A DNA stretch of 64,000 nt, taken from NCBI GenBank assembly GCA_003001975.1, contig PVUG01000006.1, positions 62,001-126,000 of the forward strand. Direction: 5' to 3'. Source of the DNA: Martelella mediterranea (GTDB taxonomy: Bacteria; Pseudomonadota; Alphaproteobacteria; Rhizobiales; Rhizobiaceae). The stretch's first letter is position 1, and every line of letters starts with the position of its first letter. The position numbers and the translations under genes were made by a program. Below, piece after piece: positions 1-9,162 of this stretch. A model generated the notes under the pieces. The model saw only the letters and a program-made list of their open reading frames with translations, was not told the DNA's origin and did no database searches.

Positions 1-155
1 TACGATTATAGAAGGACGATTTCAAAGGCAACCGTTTTTCTTCCGGCTCCTGAAAATCGTTTCACCATCCCCGTTTGAACGCAGCGTTGTGTGGGGGGGC
101 TATGACCGGCGACCTGTAGCAAGGCCCGATCACTTCAAGCGGCGTAGCCTTCAAG
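1..155. other. Left edge, no gene seen
   Basis: Short stretch downstream of the leftward Rrf2 gene. No reading frame resembling a known protein and no convincing hairpin terminator were found. The first 22 bases contain ACGATT twice, 14 bases apart, which is too little to call a site. Confidence 0.4.
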
Positions 156-635
156 TCAGCTTTTGATATGCGAAAAGGCGGCTGCCGGATTATCATCCGC
201 GTTGGCCTGGAGGGCGGCAAATCGCTGCTCGAAATCCTGCGCCAGGTCTTCCACCGCGATCTCGGAGAACTGTTCCAGCAGCCGGCGTTCAGCCTCCTGC
301 ATCGCAAGCTCAAGCCGGGCGTCGACGGCCTTTTCCACCAGACAATCGGCGGGGTCCGCGCCGGGGCCGATGTTGAACGGCGGCGGGCTGCCGATCGCCT
401 CGTAGACATCCCGCAGCGATATCGCGCTCAAGGGCCGCGCCAGATGCCAGCCGCCGCCATGGCCCTTTTCGGAGATCAGAATCTCTTTTTCACGCAGCCC
501 CGCCATCATGCGCCGCACCACGACCGGGTTGGTCGAGATCATCCGCGCGATCTGATCCGAGGTCGCGCGCTCGACGTGCCGATCGAGATGGATCAGCACA
601 TGCAGCATACGGGACAGGCGAAGATCGCGCGGCAT
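156..635 (-). CDS. Rrf2 family transcriptional regulator
   Basis: 159-residue winged-helix DNA-binding protein of the Rrf2 family. The N-terminal half carries the family helix-turn-helix (around residues 25-50, with TSDQIARMI and VVRRMMAGLREKEIL) and the wing motif GHGGGWHLAR. Only one cysteine (in ADPADCLV) is present, so the three-cysteine iron-sulfur site of IscR and NsrR is absent; sensing is probably of the YwnA-like, non-cluster type. A GGGAG ribosome site lies before the ATG at 635. It is divergent from a thioredoxin-reductase-like flavoprotein across a 134-base gap holding an inverted repeat, which suggests it represses that gene. The effector is unknown. Confidence 0.85.
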   Translation of the reverse strand: MPRDLRLSRMLHVLIHLDRHVERATSDQIARMISTNPVVVRRMMAGLREKEILISEKGHGGGWHLARPLSAISLRDVYEAIGSPPPFNIGPGADPADCLVEKAVDARLELAMQEAERRLLEQFSEIAVEDLAQDFEQRFAALQANADDNPAAAFSHIKS

Positions 636-723
636 GAAATGGCTCCCTGTTTTTCGCTGGCCTCTGTCTAACAGGTATCACGCAACAATGAAAGTTTCGT
701 GTCTTGTCACGTCTGGCGATTTC

Positions 724-744
724 ATGTAACTCATAAAAATACAT
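724..744. promoter_or_regulatory. Candidate Rrf2 operator
   Basis: ATGTA (724-728) and TACAT (740-744) form a perfect inverted repeat with an 11-base spacer, just upstream of the flavoprotein start at 770 and in the gap shared with the Rrf2 gene. The position fits repression of the rightward gene. Arms are short, so chance occurrence in AT-rich spacer DNA cannot be excluded. Confidence 0.35.
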
Positions 745-769
745 TAAAGGATAAACACAGGATCGGACC

Positions 770-1684
770 ATGGATCACGATGTTCTCATTATCGGCGGCA
801 GCTTCGCCGGCATGTCCGCCGCCATGCAGCTGGCCCGGGCGCGAAAGGCGGTACTGGTGCTGGATATCGGCATGCCCAGAAACCGCTTTGCGGTGACATC
901 GCACGGGTTTCCGGGGCAGGATGGGCAAAGCCCGGCCGATATCAAGGCGCGGCTGCGCGAAGAATTAAGCGCCTATCCGACCGTTCGTTTTCACGATGGA
1001 GCGGCCCTGTCCGCCCGGCGTGAGGGTAGCGGGTTCCGCGTTTCCCTTGCTGATGGCGGCGAAGTCACCGCGTGGCGGATCGTCCTTGCCTATGGCGTGC
1101 GCGACAGCCTGCCGGATCTACCCGGCCTTGCCGAGCGCTGGGGCGCAAGCGTGCTGCATTGCCCCTATTGCCACGGTTATGAGCTCGACCGGCAGCCGGT
1201 CGGCGTGCTGGCGCGCGACGAGAAGGCCTTTCATCAGGCCATGATGCTGCCCGACTGGGGGCCGACGACGCTGTTTACCGGAATGGCATTCCGCCCGACG
1301 GCGGAGCAGGTGCAATCGCTGAAGAGCCGTGGCGTGCAGATCGAGGAAACGCCGGTGGCGGAACTGATCGGAACCGCTCCGGCGCTCGAAGCCGTGCGGC
1401 TTGAAGACGGGCGGATAATTGCGCTGGCGGGCCTGTTTCTCGCACCGCAGACCGCGCCATCCAGCGACATCGCGGCGCAACTGGGCTGCGAAATGCAGGA
1501 CGGACCGACCGGCCCCTATATTGCAGTCGATCAGACGCAGGCGATCACGGTTCCCGGCGTCTTTGCCGCCGGCGATCTTGCAAGCCCGATGCCGAATGCG
1601 ACCGTTGCGGCGGCAGCCGGCGTGATGGCCGGAAGCGCTGCCCATCGCTCACTGATCTTCGATCCTGAGCTCATCAGCATATGA
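770..1684 (+). CDS. Thioredoxin-reductase-like FAD/NAD(P) oxidoreductase
   Basis: 304-residue cytoplasmic flavoprotein of the class II pyridine nucleotide-disulfide reductase fold. The FAD-binding Rossmann motif GGSFAGMSAA is near residue 9, a redox-active pair sits in CPYCHGYE near residue 131, and the second FAD motif FAAGDLASP is near residue 264. The CPYC pair differs from the CATC pair of housekeeping TrxB, so this belongs to the TrxR-like group often found next to Rrf2 regulators rather than being the general thioredoxin reductase. An AGGA site precedes the ATG. Its electron acceptor is unknown. The divergent Rrf2 gene probably controls it. Confidence 0.88.
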   Translation: MDHDVLIIGGSFAGMSAAMQLARARKAVLVLDIGMPRNRFAVTSHGFPGQDGQSPADIKARLREELSAYPTVRFHDGAALSARREGSGFRVSLADGGEVTAWRIVLAYGVRDSLPDLPGLAERWGASVLHCPYCHGYELDRQPVGVLARDEKAFHQAMMLPDWGPTTLFTGMAFRPTAEQVQSLKSRGVQIEETPVAELIGTAPALEAVRLEDGRIIALAGLFLAPQTAPSSDIAAQLGCEMQDGPTGPYIAVDQTQAITVPGVFAAGDLASPMPNATVAAAAGVMAGSAAHRSLIFDPELISI

Positions 1685-1768
1685 GCCGGCCATGACCAGG
1701 CTGCTGTGTTTCTTCAGCAGCGTTCCGGCGTTATCAAAGCGGTGAAAAGCAGCGTTGTTTTAGCGAGT

Positions 1769-2167
1769 TCAAGGTCGGGCAATCTGGCTGTTCTCTGCTG
1801 CTTCGGCATCGTCAGGCGCCGGATAATAGTCGCCCTTGTCGGCAACGAAGATGTGCTTGCCGATGCGCAAAGCGGAGGTATCCTCCAGGCAACCGGCGGC
1901 GATGCCGATGCCGGCCTCGCCATTCATGCGATAAAACAGGCTGGATCCACAATGCGCGCAGAAGCCACGTTTTGCCCGGTCGGACGATGCGTACCATCGC
2001 AGTCCTGCATCATTTACAAAGGTCAGCTTGTCGAATGGTGCGTGGGTCGATGCCCACAGATGCCCGCTCGTTCGTCTGCACTGGCTGCAATGGCAGACCG
2101 TGACGGTATCGCGCACCGCGTCCGCCTCGAAAGCGACCGCGCCGCATTCGCATCTGCCTTTGATCAT
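1769..2167 (-). CDS. GFA family zinc protein (Gfa-like)
   Basis: 132-residue protein of the glutathione-dependent formaldehyde-activating (GFA) family. The cysteine signature is complete: CECGAV near the N terminus, CHCSQC, and CAHCGS near residue 73, which bind two zinc ions in this fold. Start chosen at the ATG at 2167 (MIKGRC) because GAGAGGATT sits about six bases upstream; the upstream ATGs at 2182 and 2185 have no ribosome site. Most family members have no proven enzyme activity, so a role in formaldehyde or glutathione adduct handling is only a possibility. It converges on the flavoprotein gene at 770-1684. Confidence 0.85.
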   Translation of the reverse strand: MIKGRCECGAVAFEADAVRDTVTVCHCSQCRRTSGHLWASTHAPFDKLTFVNDAGLRWYASSDRAKRGFCAHCGSSLFYRMNGEAGIGIAAGCLEDTSALRIGKHIFVADKGDYYPAPDDAEAAENSQIARP

Positions 2168-2329
2168 CTCAATCCTCTCCATCATTGTTCAGCTGCTTTT
2201 TCATGATCGGCCGCGTATCGGACCGGCAGTCGACCTCGGTGAAGCTGGCGCGGGAATGCTGAGCGCCGGTCTATCCGGATCCATCCCCGTTTCTCTCTTC
2301 CACCGCCTTGGCGCTGCGTCTCGACGCAT

Positions 2330-3211
2330 TCATGCGGCTTTTCCCTTTTGCCGGAAGATCGTGAACACGCCGCTGGCGATAATGATTGCGGCGCCGAAGA
2401 AGGTCATGCCATCCGGGCTTTCCCGCCAGAACAGCCATCCGAACAGCGTCGCCCAGATGAGGCCGGTATAGTCCAGCGGTGCGACGATAACGGCAGGCGC
2501 CAGCCGGAAGGCCTGCGTCATCATCGTCATGCCTGCCGTTCCGAACAGGGCGATGGCCGCAAAAAGCCAGAGGTCCTCGAGGCGCACCGGCACCCAGACG
2601 AAGGGCACGATGAAGGCGCTGATCAGCGCTGCGGTGCCCGTCAGATAGACCAGAAGCGTCCACACGCTTTCGCGCGCATCCACCCAGCGGGCACTCAGCA
2701 TCAGCAATGCATAGACGAGTGCCGTGGCGACCGGCAGCAGTGACGCAGCCTGAAAGGTCGCGCCGCCCGGGCGGATGACCACGAGAACGCCGATGAAACC
2801 GAAAAGAACGGCCAGCCAGCGCCGCAAATGGACTTTCTCGCCCAAAAACAGCGCCGAAATAACGGTGATGAAGAAGGGTGCCACGAAGATCAAAGCGGTG
2901 GCCTCCGCAAGGCCGAGATAGATAAAGCTCGTGAAGAACATCATCGCAGCAACGACCCAGAGCGCTCCGCGCAGCAGGTGTGCCGCAGGCCGGTATGTCT
3001 TCAGCGCCGGCCGTCCGCCCATGATCAGAGCAATGGCCACCGTGAAGGGCAGGGCGATCAGGTTGCGCATAAACAGGATCTGAAGCGGAGAATAATGCGC
3101 GGTCAGTGCCTTGGCCACGGCGTCATTCGCACTCAGGCAGGCAACGCCGGCGCACATCAGCACAATGCCGCCGGTATAACTTGCCTGTGTGCCGGGCGGT
3201 GCAGCCTGCAT
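2330..3211 (-). CDS. DMT family transporter (two EamA domains)
   Basis: 293-residue inner-membrane protein of the drug/metabolite transporter superfamily, with about ten hydrophobic segments arranged as two EamA repeats. Typical stretches are GLAEATALIFVAPFF in the first repeat and the matching LAPAVIVAPLDYTGLIW in the second. The frame is open further upstream, but AGGGGAGA lies just before the ATG at 3211 (MQAAPPG), so that start is preferred. The family exports metabolites or amino acids; the substrate here is not predictable. It lies on the same strand as the RND pump but 280 bases downstream, so it is probably transcribed separately. Confidence 0.88.
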   Translation of the reverse strand: MQAAPPGTQASYTGGIVLMCAGVACLSANDAVAKALTAHYSPLQILFMRNLIALPFTVAIALIMGGRPALKTYRPAAHLLRGALWVVAAMMFFTSFIYLGLAEATALIFVAPFFITVISALFLGEKVHLRRWLAVLFGFIGVLVVIRPGGATFQAASLLPVATALVYALLMLSARWVDARESVWTLLVYLTGTAALISAFIVPFVWVPVRLEDLWLFAAIALFGTAGMTMMTQAFRLAPAVIVAPLDYTGLIWATLFGWLFWRESPDGMTFFGAAIIIASGVFTIFRQKGKAA

Positions 3212-3491
3212 TCGATCTCCCCTGATATTGGTCGTCCCTCTGCGAACGGCCAGACTGCCCGATCCGGCGCCATAAAAGCAAGGAGGAGAATGTGAGTAAT
3301 GGTTTACCATGTCGGCAATACTGAACGCAGCCGCCATCGAAAAGACAGACAGGAAGCTTCACCAGTCCCGACGACGCCCGTCATTTTCGTTCAGTCAACC
3401 CCGTCGGTATCGTGGCAAATCGGTATGTACAGGGGATGAACCGCATCCTGACCGTAGATCGTATTTGGCAGCAACGGCAGATTTGCAGCGG

Positions 3492-6400
3492 TCATTCGGC
3501 GGGGGCGGGGACTGCTTCCTTATCTGTCCGTGGACTTGTGAAACCCTCGATTAGAAAATAGGCGAGCGGCGTTATGAAAAGCGTCAGCACGAAGGTGAAG
3601 CTGAGGCCGCCGACGATGACAAGACCGATGGCGACGCGGCTTTCCGCACCGGCGCCGGTCGCGGTGGCAAGCGGCAGCGCGCCGAAGACGGTCGCAATCG
3701 TCGTCATCATGATCGGACGCAGCCTTGTTACCGCGCCCTCGATCACCGCATCACGCAGGGTGCTGCCGCGTTCGCGCAGCTGATTGGTGAATTCGACCAT
3801 CAGGATACCGTTCTTGGCCATCAGGCCGACCAGCAGCACAAGGCCGACCTGACTGTAGATATTGACCGATTGCCCTCCGAGCCAGAGCGACAGGATGGCG
3901 CCTGCAAGCCCCAAGGGCACGGTCAGCATGACCACGAAAGGGGTGCGGAAGCTCTCGAACTGCGCGGCCAGGACAAGAAAGACGATGGCGAGCGCCAAGC
4001 CGAAGACCATGGCCACATCGCCGGATGCTCTCAGATAGTCCGCTGCCTGTCCGTCCCAGGAGAGCGTTGCCCCCGCCGGCAGGCTGGAGACGGCGGTCTC
4101 GATCCGCGCCATGGCTTCGGCCAGATCCGTCCCCTCGACAAGATCCGCTTCAATCTCCACCGAGTGAACCCGGTCGAAGCGGGCAATGGCCGGCGCGGTG
4201 GCCGTGGGTACGACCGAGGCGAAACCGGACAATGACACGAGGTCGCCGCTTGTGTTGCGCACCATCAGGTTCAAGATGTCGGCGAGGTTGTTGCGATCTT
4301 CGGCGGCGGCCTGCAGCATTACCGGGTACTGCCGCCCATCGGCGGTGAACTCGCCCACGGACCGGGAGGCATAAAGTGTCTGAAGGGTTTCGGCGATCAT
4401 TCGGGCATCGAGGCCCAGATCGCGGGCCCGTTCGCGGTCGATTGAAAGCACGGCCCCGGGCTGGTTGGCGGCGTAGCCGGCCTGCACTCCATCCAGACCG
4501 GGATCATTTTCCAGTCCAGTAGTGAGTGTTTCCGACCATTCTGCCGCTCGTTCGATATCGGGGCCGCCGAGCATGAACTGAATGCCGCCGCGTCCGCCGC
4601 CGATACCCAGGCCCCCGGATGGACGGATACCTGTCGCCACATCCCCGTTCTGATTGAGCTGCGGCCTCAGCGTTGAAATAACGTCCTGAAGGGTGACGTC
4701 GCGTTCCTCCCATGGCGCCAGATTCACGAAAATCATCGCCCGGCGCAATTCGCCCCAGACGCCGATGATCGAGGTGACGTTTGAAACGGTTCCGTCGGAG
4801 CGGAACGGTTCGAGCAATGCCTCAATGTCGCGTACCGCCGCATCGGTATAATCAAGATTGGCGCCCTGCGGGGCCACGACGAAAATGCGGAACTGGCCAC
4901 GGTCTTCGTCCGGCGTCAGCTCCTGGGGCAGTTCACGCCAGAGCCCGCAGGCCGCCGCAATGGCGAAAGCGGCAATCGCCAGCACGGGCGCGGGACGCGA
5001 CAGGGCCCAGCCAAGGCTTTTGCGGTAACCGGTTTCGATCCGCCGGATGATCGCATTGACAGTGCGCAGCATCATGCCGGGCCTGTCTTCGCGCGGCATC
5101 AGCTGGGCCGCCAGCACCGGTGAGAGCGTCAGCGCCACAAGTCCCGAAACGGCAACCGCAACGGCCAGAGTAATGCCGAATTCGCCGAAAAGCTGACCGA
5201 TCTCTCCTTCCATGAAAGAAATGGGCAGGAACACGGCGATCAGCACGGCGGTGGAGGCCACGACGGCAAAATTCACCTGGTTTGCGCCCTTTCGCGCGGC
5301 TTCCGGACGCGTCAGGCCCATGGCGCGATGCCGCTGGGTGTTTTCCAGCACGACGATGGCATCGTCGACCACCAGCCCGATGGCGAGAATGAGCGCAAAG
5401 AGCGTCAGGATATTGATCGAAAAGCCGAGCAGCCAGAGCGCAATGATCGCACCGAGCACGGAAACGGGGATCGTTACCACCGGAATCAGGGACAGCCGTC
5501 CTGAGCCCAGAAACAGGAAGATCACGGCGGTGACCAGCAGCACAGCTTCGGTGAAGACGCGCAGAACCTGACGGATCGAGCTTTCGATGAATACGGCTTC
5601 GTCCGTCGTGACCTGAATATTCATGCCTTCCGGCAATTGCGGGCGCAATCGTTCCAGCTCTGCGCGCACCTGTCGCGAAATGGAGACCGAATTGGCCTGG
5701 GCCTGAGGCTGGACGCCGATGCCGAGCGCGGTCTGTCCGTCGGAGCGGAAGTAGCTTTCCGTGCGCTCCGCGCCGACTTCCACCCGAGCGACATCGCCGA
5801 GGCGCAGCGCGCGGCTGCCATCGTCGCGGATGACGATCTGTTCGAACTCGCCGGCCGATGTGAAACGGGTGTTTGCCGTCAACTGAAGCTGTCTGGCTGC
5901 GGTTTCGATCTCGCCGGCGGGCAACTCGATATTGTTCTCTTCGAGCGCTGCAACGATATCGCCGGTGGTGACGCCAAGGCCCGCCATTCGCTCCGGCTCC
6001 AGCCAGATCCGCATCGCCGGTGCCCGCTCGCCGAAGATGGACGCATTGGCCACGCCGGGAAGTCGGGCCAGCCTGTCGACGATATAGCGGTCGGCATAAT
6101 CCGACAGTTCAAGCGGTGTCATCGCCGGGCTGGTGAGGCTGAGCCTGACCACCGGATCGCCCTCGTCGTCATTTTTCTCGACCTCCGGCCGTGCCGCTTC
6201 CTCAGGCAGGTCTTCGGCAACGCGATCGACTGCGGCCCGCACGTCATTGGCGGCGGAATCGATGTCGCGGGACGGATCGAACGTCAAAACCGTGCGCATT
6301 CCGCCGCGTTCGGATTCGGAATACATGCTCTGCAGGCCGGAAATACCGGCAACGGCGCCTTCGATGATGGATGTCACCTGCGCGTCCACCACATCGGGAG

Positions 6401-6563
6401 CGGCCCCGAAATAGTCGGTGTTGATCGTAACCTCGGCGGTATCCACCTGCGGCAGCTCACGCACCGGAAGCGCCATGAGCGCAACCGCGCCAACCAGAAT
6501 GATGAACAGATTGATGACCGTGGCGAAGACCGGGCGGCTAAGGGAAAAATCGGGAAGTGTCAC
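3492..6563 (-). CDS. RND efflux permease (HAE1/AcrB-like)
   Basis: 1023-residue inner-membrane proton-driven drug efflux pump of the hydrophobe/amphiphile RND family, full family length. It has a TM1 near residue 10, two large periplasmic loops, the charged TM4 motif GLVVDDAI whose aspartates carry protons, and the TM10 motif LVGLMAKNGILMVEF with the relay lysine. The start is GTG at 6563, which overlaps the TGA of the adaptor gene by four bases (GTGA), so the two are translationally coupled. No outer-membrane TolC-type gene is nearby; a shared TolC must serve the pump. Substrates are unknown. Confidence 0.95.
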   Translation of the reverse strand: MTLPDFSLSRPVFATVINLFIILVGAVALMALPVRELPQVDTAEVTINTDYFGAAPDVVDAQVTSIIEGAVAGISGLQSMYSESERGGMRTVLTFDPSRDIDSAANDVRAAVDRVAEDLPEEAARPEVEKNDDEGDPVVRLSLTSPAMTPLELSDYADRYIVDRLARLPGVANASIFGERAPAMRIWLEPERMAGLGVTTGDIVAALEENNIELPAGEIETAARQLQLTANTRFTSAGEFEQIVIRDDGSRALRLGDVARVEVGAERTESYFRSDGQTALGIGVQPQAQANSVSISRQVRAELERLRPQLPEGMNIQVTTDEAVFIESSIRQVLRVFTEAVLLVTAVIFLFLGSGRLSLIPVVTIPVSVLGAIIALWLLGFSINILTLFALILAIGLVVDDAIVVLENTQRHRAMGLTRPEAARKGANQVNFAVVASTAVLIAVFLPISFMEGEIGQLFGEFGITLAVAVAVSGLVALTLSPVLAAQLMPREDRPGMMLRTVNAIIRRIETGYRKSLGWALSRPAPVLAIAAFAIAAACGLWRELPQELTPDEDRGQFRIFVVAPQGANLDYTDAAVRDIEALLEPFRSDGTVSNVTSIIGVWGELRRAMIFVNLAPWEERDVTLQDVISTLRPQLNQNGDVATGIRPSGGLGIGGGRGGIQFMLGGPDIERAAEWSETLTTGLENDPGLDGVQAGYAANQPGAVLSIDRERARDLGLDARMIAETLQTLYASRSVGEFTADGRQYPVMLQAAAEDRNNLADILNLMVRNTSGDLVSLSGFASVVPTATAPAIARFDRVHSVEIEADLVEGTDLAEAMARIETAVSSLPAGATLSWDGQAADYLRASGDVAMVFGLALAIVFLVLAAQFESFRTPFVVMLTVPLGLAGAILSLWLGGQSVNIYSQVGLVLLVGLMAKNGILMVEFTNQLRERGSTLRDAVIEGAVTRLRPIMMTTIATVFGALPLATATGAGAESRVAIGLVIVGGLSFTFVLTLFITPLAYFLIEGFTSPRTDKEAVPAPAE

Positions 6564-7660
6564 AGCAGGGAGGCCTCCGCAGCCGCAGTGGTTGCCGTTG
6601 CCGGGCGCGGCGTGACCGCCATGCCGTCCGACAGGCGGTGCAGATTGTTGATGATCACCGCATCGCCGTTTTCCAGACCTGCGCGGACCTCGACCAGCCC
6701 ATCGCGGTTCTGCCCCGTTTCGATTTCAACCTGCCTTGCGATACCGGCATCGACGACAAAGAGGGTTGTTTGCGCGCCCGATACGGACAGGGCCCGTTCG
6801 GGGACTGCAAGCTGTTGCAGGTTTTCGATCACGATGGCGACCTGCATGAACATGCCGGCCTTCAGATCGCCATCGGCGTTGTCGACCCGCGCGCGCAGCG
6901 CCAGTGAACGGCTGCCGGCGTCGATCCGTGTGTCTATGGCGCTGATCGCACCGCGGAAGATGCGATCGGGCCAGGACGCCGAGTGCAATTCAACATCAAT
7001 GCCCGTATCGAGCCTTGGATAAGCCTGTTCCGGGACCCGGAAGTCCACCTCGATGACCGACAGGTCGTCGAGGGAAGCGACGATGGTGTTCGTATCGACG
7101 TGTTCCCCGACCGTCAGGTCGCTCAGACCGACGACCCCTGTGAAAGGCGCATAAAGGCTGCGGTCCTCAAGCGCTTCGCGTGCTAGATCGCGTTCGGCTT
7201 CCGCGCGCAGGAGGGCTGCCTGGGCGGCCTCATACGCGGCCTCGGAAATCGTCCCGCTTTCGCGCAACCGGTCGTGGCGCTCTATGGCCGCGCGCGCTTC
7301 GGCAAGGGTGGCATTGGCGAATTCCAGACTTGCGCGGGCCGCCGTATCGTCGAGGCGCAAAAGCAAATCGCCTTCGGAGACCGTCGAGCCGGGTGAGATG
7401 GACAGTTCGACAATGCGTCCGGCCGCTTCGGGATGCAGTTCTATGGCCCGGATGGCGCGGGTGGTGCCCACGGCGGCGATCGTTTCGGAAAACGCCATCT
7501 GCCGGACAGGGACGGTGGATACTTCGAGCGCTGTTTCCGCCGATGGCGCGGTTTGCGCCGGAGCGGACCGTGGAGCGAGCATCGTGCCGGTCAGCTCAAA
7601 CCCCGCAAAACCTGCTCCGGCGATCAGAATAATACCGGTCATTGCCTTGATACTGCGCAT
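6560..7660 (-). CDS. RND periplasmic adaptor (membrane fusion protein)
   Basis: 366-residue adaptor that links the RND permease to an outer-membrane channel. An N-terminal hydrophobic anchor (GIILIAGAGFAGFEL) is followed by the split lipoyl/barrel-sandwich domain (RIVELSISPGSTVSEGDLL near residue 95 and YAPFTGVVG near residue 175), an alpha-helical hairpin between them (residues about 120-170) and a beta-barrel. The frame stays open for 279 codons upstream, but that stretch has no protein-like composition. The ATG at 7660 (MRSIKAMTG) matches the start of the signal anchor and has GGCGAGG upstream. Operon with the permease. Confidence 0.92.
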   Translation of the reverse strand: MRSIKAMTGIILIAGAGFAGFELTGTMLAPRSAPAQTAPSAETALEVSTVPVRQMAFSETIAAVGTTRAIRAIELHPEAAGRIVELSISPGSTVSEGDLLLRLDDTAARASLEFANATLAEARAAIERHDRLRESGTISEAAYEAAQAALLRAEAERDLAREALEDRSLYAPFTGVVGLSDLTVGEHVDTNTIVASLDDLSVIEVDFRVPEQAYPRLDTGIDVELHSASWPDRIFRGAISAIDTRIDAGSRSLALRARVDNADGDLKAGMFMQVAIVIENLQQLAVPERALSVSGAQTTLFVVDAGIARQVEIETGQNRDGLVEVRAGLENGDAVIINNLHRLSDGMAVTPRPATATTAAAEASLL

Positions 7661-8427
7661 CGTTTTCAAACCTCGCCATGCCGGTTTGCGGGCAGCCGCT
7701 TCTTTATTCCGGGCCGAGAGGACGTGAGTTCTGAAACCGCCACAGCCGTGCCGGAGATTTCGCGCGGATTGCCATCGGACGTTCTGCCCTGGTGGTACGT
7801 CTGGTGCATCATGATTGCCTTTCTCTTCGGCCTTACGCGCCGTGCTCGCGGGGAATGTCGAGCCGGTCGCGCGGGCTGCGCCGGAGGAGAGTAGGGGGCA
7901 GGTGTCGCACGGATATGCCGGGAATTTTACTGTTTGTCGCAAAGTGTCCCGACAGGGGATCGCGGGCCGAGGAGCAGGAAGGCCTTGTTGCCACCGGAAT
8001 GTTGCAAGGCGACCGCGCTCAGGCGCTGCATGCGGCGGCGCCCTGCAAGGAAAAAAGGGCCGGTCGTAGGTGTATTCCGCCCGGCGGTGTTTACGGTCGG
8101 CTGACACAATCTGAAGCCGGCTGGCACACTTGTGGGACAAATGCGGTGTAGATTTCTCATGAAACCGGCGACTGGGCATGCAACGGAAAACCCGAGAGGG
8201 AAGACCGAAAATCACCGATATCACTGCCGTCAAAACCTGAATGCCTGCCTTTGAAGAGGTCGTTACCGGCAAGGAGGCGGAATGACTGAAAACGTATTTT
8301 GTATAATAAAAACAGTTTATTGTGTGTCTGTTTAGCGGCGAAGGCATGAATGCGATTAGAAAATGCGATGGATTGATCGTATTTTTCGGACGCCAGACAA
8401 ATTGACTTTTTTCAACGGTATCCATCG
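7661..8427. other. Long intergenic region upstream of RND operon
   Basis: 767 bases between two divergent genes, unusually long for this window. No frame encodes a recognisable protein. An AT-rich stretch around 8295-8330 includes TATAAT at 8302-8307 without a good upstream -35 box. The right end holds one copy of a 43-base element (8348-8390). No regulator gene for the pump lies here. Confidence 0.5.
8348..8390 (+). repeat. 43-bp element, copy 1
   Basis: This segment matches 28560-28602 at 38 of 43 positions, with the first 22 bases identical. Inside it, AAAATGCGAT (8360-8369) and ATCGTATTTT (8376-8385) form an inverted repeat with a six-base spacer and one mismatch, and a further AATGCGAT half-site lies 13 bases upstream in direct orientation. 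The element ends 37 bases before the O-methyltransferase start. The symmetry suggests a protein-binding site shared by two distant promoters. Which regulator binds is unknown. Confidence 0.6.
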
Positions 8428-9084
8428 ATGAACACGCTCGCCAATTCACCCCTCGCACCTTTGCTCGATCGCCTGTTTGCGGAAGCGGATACGGCAACCA
8501 GTCCGGCCATGGCCGCTCTTTCCCGGGAGGAGCGGAACCGGCTGATGCACAGCAGAACCGAATATCTCCATCTTTACGGGTTGCTGAAGGATCTGTGGCT
8601 TCCGGTCTCGCGGGAGACGGGGGCCTTGCTCTACATGCTGGCCCGTAGCATTGGCGCCCGCGATATCGTCGAGTTCGGCACGTCCTTTGGGATTTCCACT
8701 CTCCATCTTGCGGCAGCGCTGCGCGACAATGGCGGCGGGCGGCTCATCAGCTGTGAATTCGAGCCGTCCAAGGTGGCGCGGGCACGCGCGCATCTGGCCG
8801 AAGGCGGTCTCGCCGACCTTGTCGAAATTCGCGCGGGCGATGCGCTCGAGACGTTGCGTTCCGACCTGCCGGACAGGATTGATCTGCTGCTGCTCGACGG
8901 TGCAAAACCGCTCTACCGCGACATTCTGGGCATGGTCGAGGATCGATTGCGGCCCGGCGCGCTGATTATCGCCGACAATGTCGATTTCTGCCCGGATTAT
9001 CAGGCGCATGTTCGCGCACCCGGCAGCGGATACATGTCCGTGCCGTTTGCGGAGGATATCGAGCTTTCCATGCGCACGGGCTGA
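8428..9084 (+). CDS. SAM-dependent O-methyltransferase family protein
   Basis: 218-residue class I methyltransferase related to the catechol/caffeoyl-CoA O-methyltransferase group (Methyltransf_24 type). The SAM-binding motif I is EFGTSFGISTLHLA near residue 86, motif II SCEFEPSKVARA follows, and IDLLLLDGAKPLY near residue 153 carries the acidic residues that place substrate and metal. The ATG at 8428 begins a compact N-terminal helix (MNTLANSPLAPLLDRLF). No strong ribosome site is visible. The acceptor, probably a small phenolic or similar hydroxyl compound, cannot be named. The 43-bp element lies directly upstream and the epimerase-like gene downstream. Confidence 0.85.
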   Translation: MNTLANSPLAPLLDRLFAEADTATSPAMAALSREERNRLMHSRTEYLHLYGLLKDLWLPVSRETGALLYMLARSIGARDIVEFGTSFGISTLHLAAALRDNGGGRLISCEFEPSKVARARAHLAEGGLADLVEIRAGDALETLRSDLPDRIDLLLLDGAKPLYRDILGMVEDRLRPGALIIADNVDFCPDYQAHVRAPGSGYMSVPFAEDIELSMRTG

Positions 9085-9162
9085 AGGCGATGGCCGGTCA
9101 TTGTCATCATGCTTCAACCCGATCGCGCTCACCTTCCACTTGGAATATCTCAGGAGAAAACC

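Noticed and set aside
1-22. Partial likeness to the 43-bp element
   Set aside because: Only ACGATT repeats at a different spacing; no inverted repeat.
8120-8135. TGGCACACTT also found near 24280, like a sigma-54 -24 box
   Set aside because: Neither copy has the GC of the -12 element at the right spacing.
7661-8497. Open frame upstream of the RND adaptor, 279 codons
   Set aside because: Composition is rich in Arg, Pro, Cys and His with no family match, and the signal anchor plus ribosome site place the start at 7660.
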